Shown: in pieces, positions 51,588 to 59,557 of the stretch | Layout: every line of letters starts with the position of its first letter | Numbering within the stretch: the stretch's first letter is position 1 | Source of the DNA: Haematomicrobium sanguinis DSM 21259 | Lineage (GTDB): Bacteria > Actinomycetota > Actinomycetes > Actinomycetales > Micrococcaceae | NCBI RefSeq assembly: GCF_000688395.1 | Contig: NZ_JIAG01000005.1 | Coordinates: forward strand, 1-64,000 | DNA: 64,000 nt | Reading direction: 5' to 3' | Notes under the pieces: generated by a model | Told to the model about the DNA's origin: nothing | Databases searched by the model: none | Seen by the model: only the letters and a program-made list of their open reading frames with translations | Translations under genes and position numbers: made by a program

Positions 51588-52778
51588 CTAGAGCAGATTC
51601 TGGATCACTTTCGGTGCATAGAATCGTCGCTTGTAATCATTCGCTCCGACAACGGCGAGCAAGTCCAGGTCCACGAGTTGACCAATCAACGCGTTGGAAC
51701 GTGGATAGGACAGACCGATTGCCTCTTGGACATCCGCGACTGAGAAGACAGTATTTGCAATGGCAAAATCAATGAGTGCGTGCGCGGTGTCTGCCCGGAT
51801 CTGAGAACGTCGCAAGGTTTCATGCATTTCGTCTTGCGCCTGAGCGAGTGCCACCATTTTGAGTTCTGTTTGGCGGGCTGATTCTCCCAGTCCCGCGGCA
51901 AAGAACCTTATGTATGAATCCCAATCTCCAGTTGTACTCACCGCGAGCAGTTTGTCGAAATACTCTGCGCGTCGAGCTTCAAACCATGGTGAAACACTGA
52001 GCGTTGGCTCACTCAATATTCCGGTGCGGAGAAGATGCAAGACTATAAGATAGCGACCCAACCGTCCGTTTCCATCCGTAAACGGGTGCAAAGTTTCGAA
52101 TTGATAGTGAACCATTGCCAAAGCAACCACTGGGTCGATCTCATCTGAGTGGTCGGCTACAATCCAATCCATGAGGTCCCGGACTCGGTTTTCTAGGTCA
52201 AGTCCGGGTGGTGGAGGAACAAACCTCGCTGAGTGAACGGGGAATCCAACGTCGCCAACATCAGAGTGACGCCCAATCACGACCTGGGTGTCTCTTAGCT
52301 TCCCCGAATTGGATTCTTCCGGTGTCCCAGACATTAAGATTTGCTGGAGCTCTCGCAGGAGATGAACGGACAGGGGCCGCCCCTGAACTGCGTAGGCGAA
52401 ACCCACATTGGCCATTTCAACATAGTTGAGGACTTCCTTGACCTCGGGCGAGTTCACAGAGCGTTGGCTGGCAATAAGGACATCGGACAACGGGGCATAT
52501 GTGCCCTCAAGCGCCGAGGTGCTTTGAGCTTCTCGGCGCAAGGTTGGCATGCGAAAGAGCCCGGGATTTGGCAGTCGGGCCGAGGTGCTGTTGAGCGCGG
52601 CGAGGCGTGCCCGTGCGTTGGCTACTTCAATATAAGTCTTGTTCGTCAGACTCGGGGACACGCTTCCTAGCGGATCCGGCACGAATGCCGAGTGGGTCCA
52701 CTCCCCGTGCCTTTGGTCCAGCCCTGAGATGGGCACAAGTATCCCTGGCGCACCCTTTTGGAACATTTCAACATCCAC
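51588..52778 (-). CDS. Fic-domain AMPylase-type protein, class II
   Basis: 396 residues from GTG 52778 (ATG 52766 is possible). N-terminal Fic_N-like region with the inhibitory motif T87-S-A-L-E91-G92, then the active loop HPFTDGNGRLGR (His231), preceded by VALAMVHYQFETL. A C-terminal winged-helix-like part follows (DVQEAIGLSYPRSNALIGQL). It should transfer AMP to a target protein, held off by its own Glu91. It has no separate antitoxin. Its 5' end lies next to repeat copy 2. Confidence 0.9.
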   Translation of the reverse strand: MDVEMFQKGAPGILVPISGLDQRHGEWTHSAFVPDPLGSVSPSLTNKTYIEVANARARLAALNSTSARLPNPGLFRMPTLRREAQSTSALEGTYAPLSDVLIASQRSVNSPEVKEVLNYVEMANVGFAYAVQGRPLSVHLLRELQQILMSGTPEESNSGKLRDTQVVIGRHSDVGDVGFPVHSARFVPPPPGLDLENRVRDLMDWIVADHSDEIDPVVALAMVHYQFETLHPFTDGNGRLGRYLIVLHLLRTGILSEPTLSVSPWFEARRAEYFDKLLAVSTTGDWDSYIRFFAAGLGESARQTELKMVALAQAQDEMHETLRRSQIRADTAHALIDFAIANTVFSVADVQEAIGLSYPRSNALIGQLVDLDLLAVVGANDYKRRFYAPKVIQNLL

Positions 52779-52793
52779 AATGTAACATTACAC

Positions 52794-52860
52794 CCCGTTT
52801 ACGATCATTGTTGGGCAACAATGATCGAAAAACAGCATTGTGGAACTGTTGGTCAACAAC
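52794..52860. repeat. 67-bp perfect direct repeat, copy 2
   Basis: Lies between the NanA-like stop and the fic start and contains the same inverted repeat, here probably the terminator of the nan genes. Copy 1 seems to be a partial duplication of this junction. Confidence 0.9.
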
Positions 52861-52872
52861 CGCCTGGGTGAG

Positions 52873-53823
52873 TCAGAGTAGCCCGGCAGACTCCAAATAG
52901 CCTCGCACCGTGTCCGCCTCCGCCGAATCAAGAGTGACATACGGCAACGCCGTCACGTTGGTGCCAATGATTCCTAAGAGCATCAGTGCTGTCTTGAATG
53001 CGCCCAGCGCCGATGATCCTCGCCCCATGCGTGCGGGGTCGCCCGCATTCACCAGCCCGAACAGTTCGATCAAGCGATCCTGGCCCTGGCGCGCACGCGT
53101 CAATTTTTCGGCGTCGCCGGCATACCCCGCCCTCGCATCCCGGAAAAGATTGACGTACGCCGACGGATCCACGTTCCCCAGACCGGGAACCACCCCGTCG
53201 ACACCAAACCCGATGGCCGCGTCCACCATGAGCTCCGAGCCGGTAAACACGCGGAATTCCTGAAGTCCGCGCCGATTTCTCTCCATCACAAGCGCGCGCA
53301 GATTCGCATCGTCGCCCGACGAATCCTTCAGACCGGCGAGCACTCCGTCCTCCGCTAATCGAAGGATCTCCTCTCGCGAGGGCCGCGTCGGCACCGATAC
53401 CGGAATGTCGTACGCGAACACCGGCAAGTTCGTTGCGGCGGCCACCGCCCGAAAGTGTCCGTCGATTTCCTCTTGCGACGTCCGAGTGTAGAACGGCGCG
53501 GTAACCACGAGCGCATCGGCACCCCCGTCTTCCAACCCGGGTAGCAGCTCAATAACCCGCTCGGTCGACATTTCAATGGCACCGGCAAGCACCGGAACAC
53601 GACCCGCAACGGCATCGGAGGTGGCCCTCAACATGTCCAGACGCACGGTGTTGCTCAGCAGCGCGGCCTCACCCGATGACCCCAGCGCAAACAGACCGTC
53701 CACTCCTGCCGCCAATTGGTAGTCCACCAAAGACTTCACGGATTCGCGGTCGACATTCCGCGCTTCATCGAGAGGGGTCACCAAAGGCGGAACCACGCCT
53801 CCAAAGTTCACTAGCTCTGCCAC
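52873..53823 (-). CDS. N-acetylneuraminate lyase / dihydrodipicolinate synthase family aldolase
   Basis: 316 residues, TIM-barrel DapA/NanA family. GLFALGSSGEAALLS (substrate carboxylate loop), FAYDIPVSVPTRP (catalytic Tyr) and VLAGLKDSSGD (Schiff-base Lys). Coupled by 2 bases to a NanT-type transporter and close to a FadR-type regulator, so cleavage of sialic acid to N-acetylmannosamine and pyruvate is the likely reaction. Other sugar-acid aldolases of this family cannot be excluded, since no nanE or nanK is in the window. Confidence 0.8.
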   Translation of the reverse strand: MAELVNFGGVVPPLVTPLDEARNVDRESVKSLVDYQLAAGVDGLFALGSSGEAALLSNTVRLDMLRATSDAVAGRVPVLAGAIEMSTERVIELLPGLEDGGADALVVTAPFYTRTSQEEIDGHFRAVAAATNLPVFAYDIPVSVPTRPSREEILRLAEDGVLAGLKDSSGDDANLRALVMERNRRGLQEFRVFTGSELMVDAAIGFGVDGVVPGLGNVDPSAYVNLFRDARAGYAGDAEKLTRARQGQDRLIELFGLVNAGDPARMGRGSSALGAFKTALMLLGIIGTNVTALPYVTLDSAEADTVRGYLESAGLL

Positions 53824-53825
53824 GC

Positions 53826-55379
53826 CTATTCGCCTTTCCGTTCAGTATTGCCTTCAGCCGAGGTGCCCTCGCCGTGTGCCGTCACCCGAACGGGAGCCTG
53901 CCCGCCCGCTTGCGGAAGCAACTCGCCGTTGTCCGTGGGCCACACGTCATCACGTCGCAGCCACCGTTGCACCAGGTACGGCACGTTGAAGCCGATCAGC
54001 ACAATCACCACGCCCGTGAGGGTGAACGAAATGACGGCGAGCGCGGTACCGAGCGGCATGGTGCTGGCGAGCGCTGCACCCAAGACCGGCGCAACGGCAC
54101 CGCCAAGCGCCCCCACGTTGTAGGTGAATCCAAGTCCAGCCGCTCGCTGCTCTGGCGCGAAATACCCGCCGATCCATTTGGGCAGCAGCCCCGAGATTCC
54201 CTGACCGAAGATTTGTTGCGCAAGAATCAAGAACCCGAAGAGGGCGAGGCTGGACCCGCCAACCAGAAATACCGGGAAGATCAACAGCTGGGAGACCACC
54301 AGGGACATCCAGTACGCCCGCCGCGTCCCCAACCAATCCCCGGTAAACCCAGCGAGGATGTTGCCAAATCCGGCACCGAGCCCGGCAAAGGACATGACGG
54401 CCGCGACCTGATCCGCCTCATAGCCCAGTTCGGTTTTCGCATAGGTGGGTAGCAACGCCTGAATGGGCCAGGAATACAGGAACGCGCAAAACACCGTGAT
54501 CATCAAAACCACGGCGATCGGCCAGCGGCCCCTCGCGAACTGCACCATAAAAGCCACGAACACAGCCGCGATAACAATGCCAATCGCCGCCAACACCACG
54601 CCGGAAACCTGCCCGGTGAAGATCAGAATCAGACCGGTAAACGCCACCACGGCCAGAGCGATATTCATCATCCGCCGCTTCGGATCCGCAAAGAGCGCGG
54701 TGATGACATCCGCCCTGCGCTCGCGCTCACTCGTCTGCGCTTTCATCTGCTTCCAGTCGTGCGCCTCGGGGATCGCGCGGCGTAACCAGAGCGCGATCGC
54801 GATCGGCACCAAACCTGCTGCAAACAGCCACCGCCAGCCAAAGCTCGGGACAATCAGCGCATATGCCTGAGCGGCTACAACCGCCCCGAACGCGAACCCC
54901 GAAATGAGGAAACCGGACGCCCTGTTGCGCAGCCGTTGCGGCCAGGATTCGATGACGTACAGCGAACTCGCCGAGTACTCGCCGGCCATCCCGAGCCCAA
55001 TGAACAGCCGGGCAATAAACATCACCCAGTAGCCCGGAGCGATCGCGCAGACCACGGAGCCCACGGAGAACGTGATGATCGAAAGGATCATCGAGGACTT
55101 TCGCCCCCACCGGTCGGCAATCGCGCCGAACATCATGCCGCCAAACCAGCGCGAAATGAAGGCCGCCGAGATGAGGCTTGCGGCCAGCACCGGATCGAGG
55201 TCGAATTCTTGGGCGACCTCCGTGAGCACCAGGCCCATCAGGACAAAGTCGAACCCGTCCAGCAGGTAGCCGAGCCACGCGGCAAAAAGCGCCTTCCAGT
55301 CTTTGCGCTTGAGTTCGCGATACCACGGAACCTTTTTTGAGGTCCCGGGTATTGCTGTGGAGTGATCAGAGCTCGCCAT
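53826..55379 (-). CDS. nanT: Sialic acid:H+ symporter
   Basis: 517 residues. It keeps long stretches of the Escherichia coli NanT pattern: WLGYLLDGFDFVLMGLVLTE, AASLISAAFISRWFGG, IESWPQRLRNRASGFLISGF, FLYSWPIQALLPTYAKTELG, GFTYNVGALGGAVAPVLGA. About 14 helices, including the extra pair between helices 6 and 7 seen in NanT. It imports sialic acid with protons. First gene of the nanT-nanA-like operon, with an operator palindrome upstream. Confidence 0.92.
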   Translation of the reverse strand: MASSDHSTAIPGTSKKVPWYRELKRKDWKALFAAWLGYLLDGFDFVLMGLVLTEVAQEFDLDPVLAASLISAAFISRWFGGMMFGAIADRWGRKSSMILSIITFSVGSVVCAIAPGYWVMFIARLFIGLGMAGEYSASSLYVIESWPQRLRNRASGFLISGFAFGAVVAAQAYALIVPSFGWRWLFAAGLVPIAIALWLRRAIPEAHDWKQMKAQTSERERRADVITALFADPKRRMMNIALAVVAFTGLILIFTGQVSGVVLAAIGIVIAAVFVAFMVQFARGRWPIAVVLMITVFCAFLYSWPIQALLPTYAKTELGYEADQVAAVMSFAGLGAGFGNILAGFTGDWLGTRRAYWMSLVVSQLLIFPVFLVGGSSLALFGFLILAQQIFGQGISGLLPKWIGGYFAPEQRAAGLGFTYNVGALGGAVAPVLGAALASTMPLGTALAVISFTLTGVVIVLIGFNVPYLVQRWLRRDDVWPTDNGELLPQAGGQAPVRVTAHGEGTSAEGNTERKGE

Positions 55380-55421
55380 TGAGTGTTCTCCCGCCTTTTA
55401 AGAACAGTGATGCGCGTCGAT

Positions 55422-55453
55422 GGGATAGTTGTTGGACGTCCTACAACTATCCC
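55422..55453. promoter_or_regulatory. 32-bp operator palindrome of the nan region
   Basis: Inverted repeat GGGATAGTTGTTGGA (55422-55436) with TCCTACAACTATCCC (55439-55453), one mismatch. It lies between divergent nanT and the FadR-type regulator, where that protein would bind to repress both. The centre GGACGTCC is typical of a dimer site. Confidence 0.75.
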
Positions 55454-55570
55454 GAGAGTAGCACGCAAGCGTGGAGAAGCCAACGCTTTTCCGCACAACA
55501 CCGCGACGCTCAGACCCGTGCCATAAACTAACCCCAGGCCAGAATCGACGGACAAACCCAAGGAGCGCGC

Positions 55571-56236
55571 ATGGCAACGGACGGCAAGAGCGCACGCGAC
55601 AAAATCCTGGATTACGTCCGCGAAGCCCGGTTGAAATCTGGCGATCCGCTCCCCACCGAGTTTCAGCTCATGGAACTCCTTGGCGTCTCCCGCAACACCA
55701 TCCGCGAGGCCGTCCGCGAACTGCGGACACTGGGAATCCTCGAGGTCCGCCACGGCCGCGGCACCTACGTTGGCGACTCATCGCTGTCCTCCCTGAGCCA
55801 GGCGCTGATCTTCCGCGTCATCTCCTCCCCGCGCGGCGAACAGCGTGAAATGGCCTCGCTGGTCGAAATGCGTGAAGCCATCGAAATGGCAGTGCTGAGC
55901 AATGTCGTCGGCAACTTGCCACCCGAGGTAGAAGCCCAGCTCAGGGAGCTTGCCAATCGAATGGACGACCCCGCATCCCGCGAAAGCGCCGACCGCGAGT
56001 TCCACACCACTCTGGCCGCGAGCGCCGGAAACGACCTTGTCGCGGACTTCGTCGACGTCTTTTGGGACGCGTATCACGCGGCTCACGACCAGCTCCAAGA
56101 CATTTCCGCCGAGGCCGCGCAGGCGACCCGCGCCCACCACATGAAAATCGTCGACACCGTCGCCTCCGGAGACTTGGCCCTCGCCAGAAAGGCGATGGAG
56201 GAGCATTTCGACGAACTGAAGCGGCGCCTCGCCTAA
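55571..56236 (+). CDS. GntR-family (FadR subfamily) regulator, probable sialic-acid repressor
   Basis: 221 residues. Winged helix: ILDYVREARLKSGDPLPTEF, MELLGVSRNTIREAVRELRT and EVRHGRGTYVGD. C-terminal FCD helical ligand domain with Asp/His metal residues (SADREFHTTLAASAG, AHHMKIVDTVASGDLALARK). By divergent position and operator it should control nanT and the NanA-like gene, with sialic acid or a derivative as effector; this is inference from context. Confidence 0.88.
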   Translation: MATDGKSARDKILDYVREARLKSGDPLPTEFQLMELLGVSRNTIREAVRELRTLGILEVRHGRGTYVGDSSLSSLSQALIFRVISSPRGEQREMASLVEMREAIEMAVLSNVVGNLPPEVEAQLRELANRMDDPASRESADREFHTTLAASAGNDLVADFVDVFWDAYHAAHDQLQDISAEAAQATRAHHMKIVDTVASGDLALARKAMEEHFDELKRRLA

Positions 56237-56247
56237 GCATTTAATGC

Positions 56248-56321
56248 ACGACGGCGTTGCTCGCCTTCTTCCGCCCGCGGCACCTAGTTGCCGCGAGGCT
56301 GGGAGGAGGCATCGCCGTCGT
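56248..56321. repeat. ACGACGGCG-family element
   Basis: Arms ACGACGGCG (56248-56256) and CGCCGTCGT (56313-56321) with an inner hairpin GCGGCA / TGCCGC (56277-56294). It follows the regulator's stop by 11 bases and marks the boundary to the nuclease island. Confidence 0.75.
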
Positions 56322-56415
56322 TCATCAGGATTGCAATCGGATCGAAACCAAAATTTTTGCTCAGTGGTCTAACGCTTTGCGTGCAAAACTGATTCAATGT
56401 GCCTACTAATTTGTA

Positions 56416-57828
56416 ATGGGGGTTGGCACGTTGGCAGGAACAAACGGCGAGGTCAAAGAAGTCAGTATCGTTCAGCTGGCCGGTGGAGCACCGCCCCCTC
56501 AAGGTTGGGTGCGGGTGCACGGAGAGATTCGCGATCTCAGAAAGCGCACCGGAATCACCTATTTTGCCCTGACCGCCGTGGACGAGGAACAAGAGGAAGT
56601 TCATACCCTTTCTGCCCAGGTTCTTGATTTGGATTTGCAACGGATGCGATCGGAATGGAAGCGCGAGAAGCCCGATGCAGGTCCCTTCCCGTTCACACCT
56701 CACCAGGACGTCGTGTTTGAAGGGAAACTCGAGGTGGATAAGGACTCGAAGTATCGATTTCACGCCAAAAAGATAACGGGAGGGAATGGGACCGGCGCAC
56801 TGGGAATCAACGAGGATGACGCGCTCCACGCTTTAGCCGATTTTGGAGTTGATCGCGACCGGCTGGGCGCCGTCTCCCAGCTACCCAACCGGCACCCTAA
56901 TGCATGGAATGCACCAGATCGACTCCAAAAGCTACTCGTAATAGTGGGTAATGAAACTAATGCTAAAAGGGACATCCAAGCAAAGCTCGCTATCTTGCCC
57001 CCGGCGCTACTTGAGGTGGAATACAAGTCCTTTCAGTGGAAGCCAGGACTCATCCACGATGCGCTGAAGGATGCGGTTAATTCGGGTGTGGACCTCGTGC
57101 TCGTCGCGACCGGAGGCGGAGCCGAAGCTTGGCGACACAAGTACCAAAACGTTGAATCGGCCGAGCGCATCTGGAAGGCCCGACTGCCTGTTGTCACAGC
57201 CCTGGGGCACGCTGGTGACGTCAGCTTGGCGGATCGCGTGGCGTCATACTCGTTTGACACCCCAGATCACGCAGCCACCTCAATTCTTGAAATTGTTCAA
57301 GGCGCAGAGCGCCGCCGACAAGAGGCGTTGCGGGCCGAACGAGTCAAAGCCGATGCGAAGGTGGCCGCAGAGCACCAGACTGAGCGTGAGAGAGCACAAC
57401 AGCGAATCGCCTGGTTGAGCAACCAGTTGGAGGAGAGCGTCCGCAACGCGGCTCTAGAATGTGTCTCCGCAAGGAAAAGATTGGTTTTTATCTGCTTGTT
57501 GGCTGCCGGTTGCCTGTTTTTGGCATTCGGCCTGCCTGTCCTCTTCCCGCTGCCCGAGGGCCAGATTCGCCACAGTTGGATTGGATGGATTCCAACAGGT
57601 GCGGGGATAACTACAGTTGCTTCGGCGTTTGTGTGGCGGTCAAAGTCCAACGACCGTTTCGAAATTTTGCGCGCGCGGGTGCCCACCATGCCTCCTTCCA
57701 ATTTGGAGGAATGGATCACGACAGTGGGGCGCGTCAATAATCTTCGCGATCTTAGGAAACTCGTCAAGGCGGAGGGCGTGTGTCCCTCTCGACTTAACGG
57801 TCGAAAGGATCCCGCAGATGGAAAATGA
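56416..57828 (+). CDS. Membrane-anchored exonuclease VII large-subunit-like protein
   Basis: 470 residues. OB-fold N-terminus (WVRVHGEIRDLRKRTGITYF). The central domain is XseA-like: DLVLVATGGGAEAW (about residue 230) and PVVTALGHAGDVSLADRVAS with TPDHAATSILEIV (about 255-290). A coiled-coil stretch (about 290-350) follows, then two membrane helices (355-376, 388-407) and a cytoplasmic tail. Normal XseA has no membrane segments and pairs with XseB, which is absent. His-Glu in HET of the canonical motif reads HAG here. Overlaps the GIY-YIG gene by 11 nt. Start uncertain. Confidence 0.78.
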   Translation: MGVGTLAGTNGEVKEVSIVQLAGGAPPPQGWVRVHGEIRDLRKRTGITYFALTAVDEEQEEVHTLSAQVLDLDLQRMRSEWKREKPDAGPFPFTPHQDVVFEGKLEVDKDSKYRFHAKKITGGNGTGALGINEDDALHALADFGVDRDRLGAVSQLPNRHPNAWNAPDRLQKLLVIVGNETNAKRDIQAKLAILPPALLEVEYKSFQWKPGLIHDALKDAVNSGVDLVLVATGGGAEAWRHKYQNVESAERIWKARLPVVTALGHAGDVSLADRVASYSFDTPDHAATSILEIVQGAERRRQEALRAERVKADAKVAAEHQTERERAQQRIAWLSNQLEESVRNAALECVSARKRLVFICLLAAGCLFLAFGLPVLFPLPEGQIRHSWIGWIPTGAGITTVASAFVWRSKSNDRFEILRARVPTMPPSNLEEWITTVGRVNNLRDLRKLVKAEGVCPSRLNGRKDPADGK

Positions 57829-58306
57829 CTTTTATGTGTATGAGTTGATTGATCCCAAGGCGTATCGCGAGACGGTAGACAAGCTACTGAGCCTGTTTTA
57901 CGTGGGCAAGGGTAAAGCGAATCGGCTAGACCAGCACGAAAAGGATGTCCGTAAAACCTTGCGACAAGAAGAGGAGCATTTAGAACAGTACGGGTCGAAG
58001 TGGTCGAGGATTCGCGAAATTCTAGAGCGCGGAGAGTCCGTTCGGTCAGTGCACCTCTCGTCTGGTTACGCCTCAGAAGACGACGCAAATAAAGCGGAGA
58101 CGCTTGCAATCGACCCGGTGAACGGATTGCCCCGAGCGGCCAGAGGACCCGAACTGACAAATGCCATTCCTGGACACGAAGCGGGATTCTTGGATTTGGG
58201 CGAGCATTTCAAATTCGTTTTCGCCGAGGATGTAGTGGTCTCGGATTCAGTTCAGAGCGGAACTCGCAGAGCTAAGGACGGGAAAAGGACCTGGTCATCT
58301 TGGTGA
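57818..58306 (+). CDS. LEM-3-like GIY-YIG nuclease
   Basis: 162 residues from ATG 57818, after AAAGGA. It reads FYVYELIDP, then FYVGKGKANRLDQHEKD with the GIY-YIG Tyr28/Gly30 and catalytic Arg36, and AEDDANKAETLA-like DDANKAETLAIDP with a candidate Glu. It belongs to the eukaryote-LEM3/T4-like single-domain GIY-YIG group. It should nick or cut DNA. It overlaps the XseA-like gene upstream and the next gene downstream (GTGA), so the three are one transcription unit. Confidence 0.82.
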   Translation: MENDFYVYELIDPKAYRETVDKLLSLFYVGKGKANRLDQHEKDVRKTLRQEEEHLEQYGSKWSRIREILERGESVRSVHLSSGYASEDDANKAETLAIDPVNGLPRAARGPELTNAIPGHEAGFLDLGEHFKFVFAEDVVVSDSVQSGTRRAKDGKRTWSSW

Positions 58307-58760
58307 AGGCTAGCTCTGAGCCGCTTGTGGCTGGAGGCCATTGCGTGTTGGCCAACGACAATCTGCCTGAGGAACTGGGCGAATTTTCTGACGGCATTGT
58401 TGTGTTGTCGGCAGACCCGGAGCATGAAGGTGAAGGGTGGGAGCGCCCGGGCTGGGATCCGGACAACCCTTGGGACGAACCAAACGCTCTCGAACGCGCC
58501 CGCCATTACTGGCCCATCGCGAAGGAAAGGGTTGGGGGTGGTTACGCGAGCCCGGCACCGCGCCAACGTCGATGCTACTTGCTATTAGCGACAAGCACGG
58601 ATCGACGGTAGTGCGCTACGCATGGGATGTTGACCCGTCAGGCACATGGGAATACTTCCCAGATTTCAACCGATGGGGAGTGCCTCTTGGCAAGCGGAAC
58701 TTCGAGCACTCAGCGCTCGGAAAGTCACTCCGAGAAGACCGCAACGGCAAGAACGTTTAG
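58303..58760 (+). pseudogene. Frameshifted small acidic protein of the nuclease operon
   Basis: GTG 58303 starts a frame reading LANDNLPEELGEFSDGIVVL, ERPGWDPDNPWDEP and ARHYWPIAKERV, then stops at 58611. One frame over, the pattern resumes as WLREPGTAPTSMLLAISDKH, VVRYAWDVDPSGTWEYFPD and ALGKSLREDRNGKNV to 58760. The switch is at the G5 run 58534-58538; one more G would join both as V-G-G-W-L-R. It is either decayed or phase-variable. No family recognised. Confidence 0.6.
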
Positions 58761-58836
58761 GTGCTGCAGGGGTATGCCGCGGGGATTCGGGTGCTGGAGG
58801 TCTAATGTCCTCACCATATTCACCTTGAGGAGAGAC

Positions 58837-59391
58837 GTGAAAGATTCGAAGCGAAATGCGTGGACTTTCGATTTTCGCGCTAATCGGTACTTTGCGGCTG
58901 CGAGAAAACGAGATCGACGTCACCGCGTTCTAGAAAGCGTACCGCACATTGCGAACCCGTACTTGCGGGACCAGATTGTTATCTGGTTAGAAAATCCAGA
59001 GGCTCACGTTAGCTCGCGTGTTCCCAGTAATGTAGTACTCGAGGTCAGGAATCTTCTTCTTTACATTGGCACAACGGCGCTTGCGCTAGGGGCAATATTG
59101 GGAGCCGCCGCCAGCGGGGACAAGAACGGTCGAATTTGGCTCGCAGATTTTGGAGCATGGGCATTTAACCTCGCCATGGGTCTGGCGGTAGTTGCGTTTT
59201 TACTCGCCGTGGTTTCAGAAATTCCTGCGATCATTGAAGATTCGAGGAATCGTCGATGCAAGAGCCTTGCGGTCGAAATCAAGCTCGAAATCGAACGGAG
59301 GGCCCGACTGAAACCCATAAATCGACGGCTTTTGTCGCGACTTCTCACTCGGACGCACCATCGACGCGCCCAGAAATCATCGACCGATTGA
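58837..59391 (+). CDS. Two-helix membrane protein of the nuclease island
   Basis: 184 residues from GTG 58837 after GAGGAGAG. A basic N-terminal part (FDFRANRYFAAARKRDRRHR), helices at about 78-97 (LLLYIGTTALALGAILGAAA) and 108-130 (FNLAMGLAVVAFLLAVVSEI), and a Lys/Arg-rich tail. Same strand as the nuclease genes, 76 bases after the frameshifted gene. Function unknown; its membrane placement parallels the XseA-like and SNase neighbours. Confidence 0.65.
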   Translation: MKDSKRNAWTFDFRANRYFAAARKRDRRHRVLESVPHIANPYLRDQIVIWLENPEAHVSSRVPSNVVLEVRNLLLYIGTTALALGAILGAAASGDKNGRIWLADFGAWAFNLAMGLAVVAFLLAVVSEIPAIIEDSRNRRCKSLAVEIKLEIERRARLKPINRRLLSRLLTRTHHRRAQKSSTD

Positions 59392-59471
59392 GATTGAGGG
59401 TCAAGCGTGACAACAAGACCAACCCGAGTAGAACGTCAACTTAGGCAACAGACGTCACCCCTAACTGTGAG

Positions 59472-59501
59472 TTGACTCACTCGCATTCGTCACGCTATGA
59501 T
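59472..59501 (+). promoter_or_regulatory. Sigma-70-type promoter of the SNase gene
   Basis: TTGACT (59472-59477), 18-base spacer, TATGAT (59496-59501), 56 bases before the SNase ATG. It is the clearest vegetative promoter in the window. Confidence 0.75.
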
Positions 59502-59557
59502 TCGTTCAGCCGAAATCTCGGCGACCACTTTTCTGAGACTTTTCCCGGGGGATTCCT

